The translations under genes were made by a program, and so were the position numbers. Below the pieces are notes generated by a model. The model saw only the letters and a list, made by a program, of their open reading frames with translations, did not search any database and was not told where the DNA came from. From Planctomycetaceae bacterium (GTDB lineage: Bacteria > Planctomycetota > Planctomycetia > Pirellulales > Thermoguttaceae), in contig JAITBS010000044.1 in the NCBI GenBank assembly GCA_031283515.1, positions 1 through 6,868 of the forward strand: 6,868 nucleotides of DNA. The letters run 5' to 3'. Positions 6,647 through 6,868 of the stretch are shown here, piece by piece. Every line of letters begins with the position of its first letter. The stretch's first letter is position 1.

Positions 6647-6868
6647 AAAAACCAGTTGGCAATTGGTAAAAACCAGTTGACAATTACCAAAAACCAGTTG
6701 GCAATTAACAAAAACCAGTTGGCAATTGACAAAAACCAGTTGGCAATTGACAAAAACCAGTTGACAATTGACAAAAACCAGTTGGCAATTAGTAAAAACC
6801 AGTTGACAATTGGCAAAAACCAGTTGGCAATTGACAAAAACCAGTTGACAATTACCAAAAACCAGTTG
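6647..6868. repeat. 21-bp tandem repeat array, 10 full units plus a 12-base partial, continuing past the window
   Basis: Each unit has an invariant 12-base core AAAAACCAGTTG followed by nine bases of form RCAATTNNY. The core recurs at 6647, 6668, 6689, 6710, 6731, 6752, 6773, 6794, 6815, 6836 and 6857, exactly 21 bp apart with no indel, and the last core ends at the window edge. Variation is confined to position 13 (G or A) and the last three bases (GAC in four units, ACC in two, others once). Because 21 is a multiple of three, the array stays open in most frames on both strands. A minus-strand reading gives a heptapeptide repeat NWFLxI(A/V). The exact conservation of third codon positions in the core suggests repeat expansion rather than a selected protein. 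Similar intergenic CAATTG-rich arrays with about 21-bp periods are known from other bacteria. Confidence 0.93.

Noticed and set aside
6562..6858. Minus-strand ORF encoding a 98-residue protein with NWFLxI(A/V) heptapeptide repeats
   Set aside because: A 21-bp repeat without in-frame stops is open automatically in all three minus frames. The core is invariant even at third codon positions, and the non-repeat C-terminus resembles no protein, so this is most likely an artefact of the array.
6647..6868. CRISPR array
   Set aside because: The units are 21 bp with a 12-base constant part and only nine semi-conserved bases between, far too short and too similar to be spacers. No cas gene is present.

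Overview
The window is bacterial, with moderate-to-low GC, and every supported gene lies on the + strand. An HAE1-type RND exporter and a Tat-like signal peptide point to a Gram-negative cell envelope. I cannot place the taxon firmly. The PIN-toxin cassettes, the enlarged RND pump and the Tat-exported phosphoesterase would fit a Planctomycetes/PVC-type genome, but this is only an impression.

Layout. Positions 1-62 hold what looks like the low-complexity C-terminal tail of an upstream gene. Positions 119-1742 hold two tandem toxin-antitoxin-like cassettes (A1-T1-A2-T2). Each has a small protein of unrecognised family followed by a VapC-like PIN-domain ribonuclease. Positions 1902-5318 encode a large (1138 aa) RND multidrug-type exporter. 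Positions 5405-6337 encode a calcineurin-like metallophosphoesterase with a twin-arginine signal, followed by a probable terminator. The rest is non-coding: about 175 bases with nothing recognisable, a small direct/inverted repeat cluster around 6561-6603, and from 6647 to the window edge a perfectly phased 21-bp tandem repeat that runs out of the window.

The most interesting signal is the mosaic structure of the two cassettes. Their outer ends (first 60 codons of the antitoxin, last ~43 codons of the toxin) are nearly identical at DNA level. The central part (antitoxin C-terminus plus toxin N-terminal two thirds) is strongly diverged. This is what one would expect if the toxin-antitoxin specificity block had been exchanged or had diversified while the flanks stayed homogeneous. 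The pair sits directly upstream of an RND pump, where a periplasmic adaptor gene is often found, so it may have been inserted into an efflux operon.

The pump itself carries two insertions relative to AcrB (a Ser/Thr/Gln/Asn-rich one and a charged one). Near its 3' end it has an abrupt tract of C-ending codons. No CRISPR array, rRNA or tRNA was seen.
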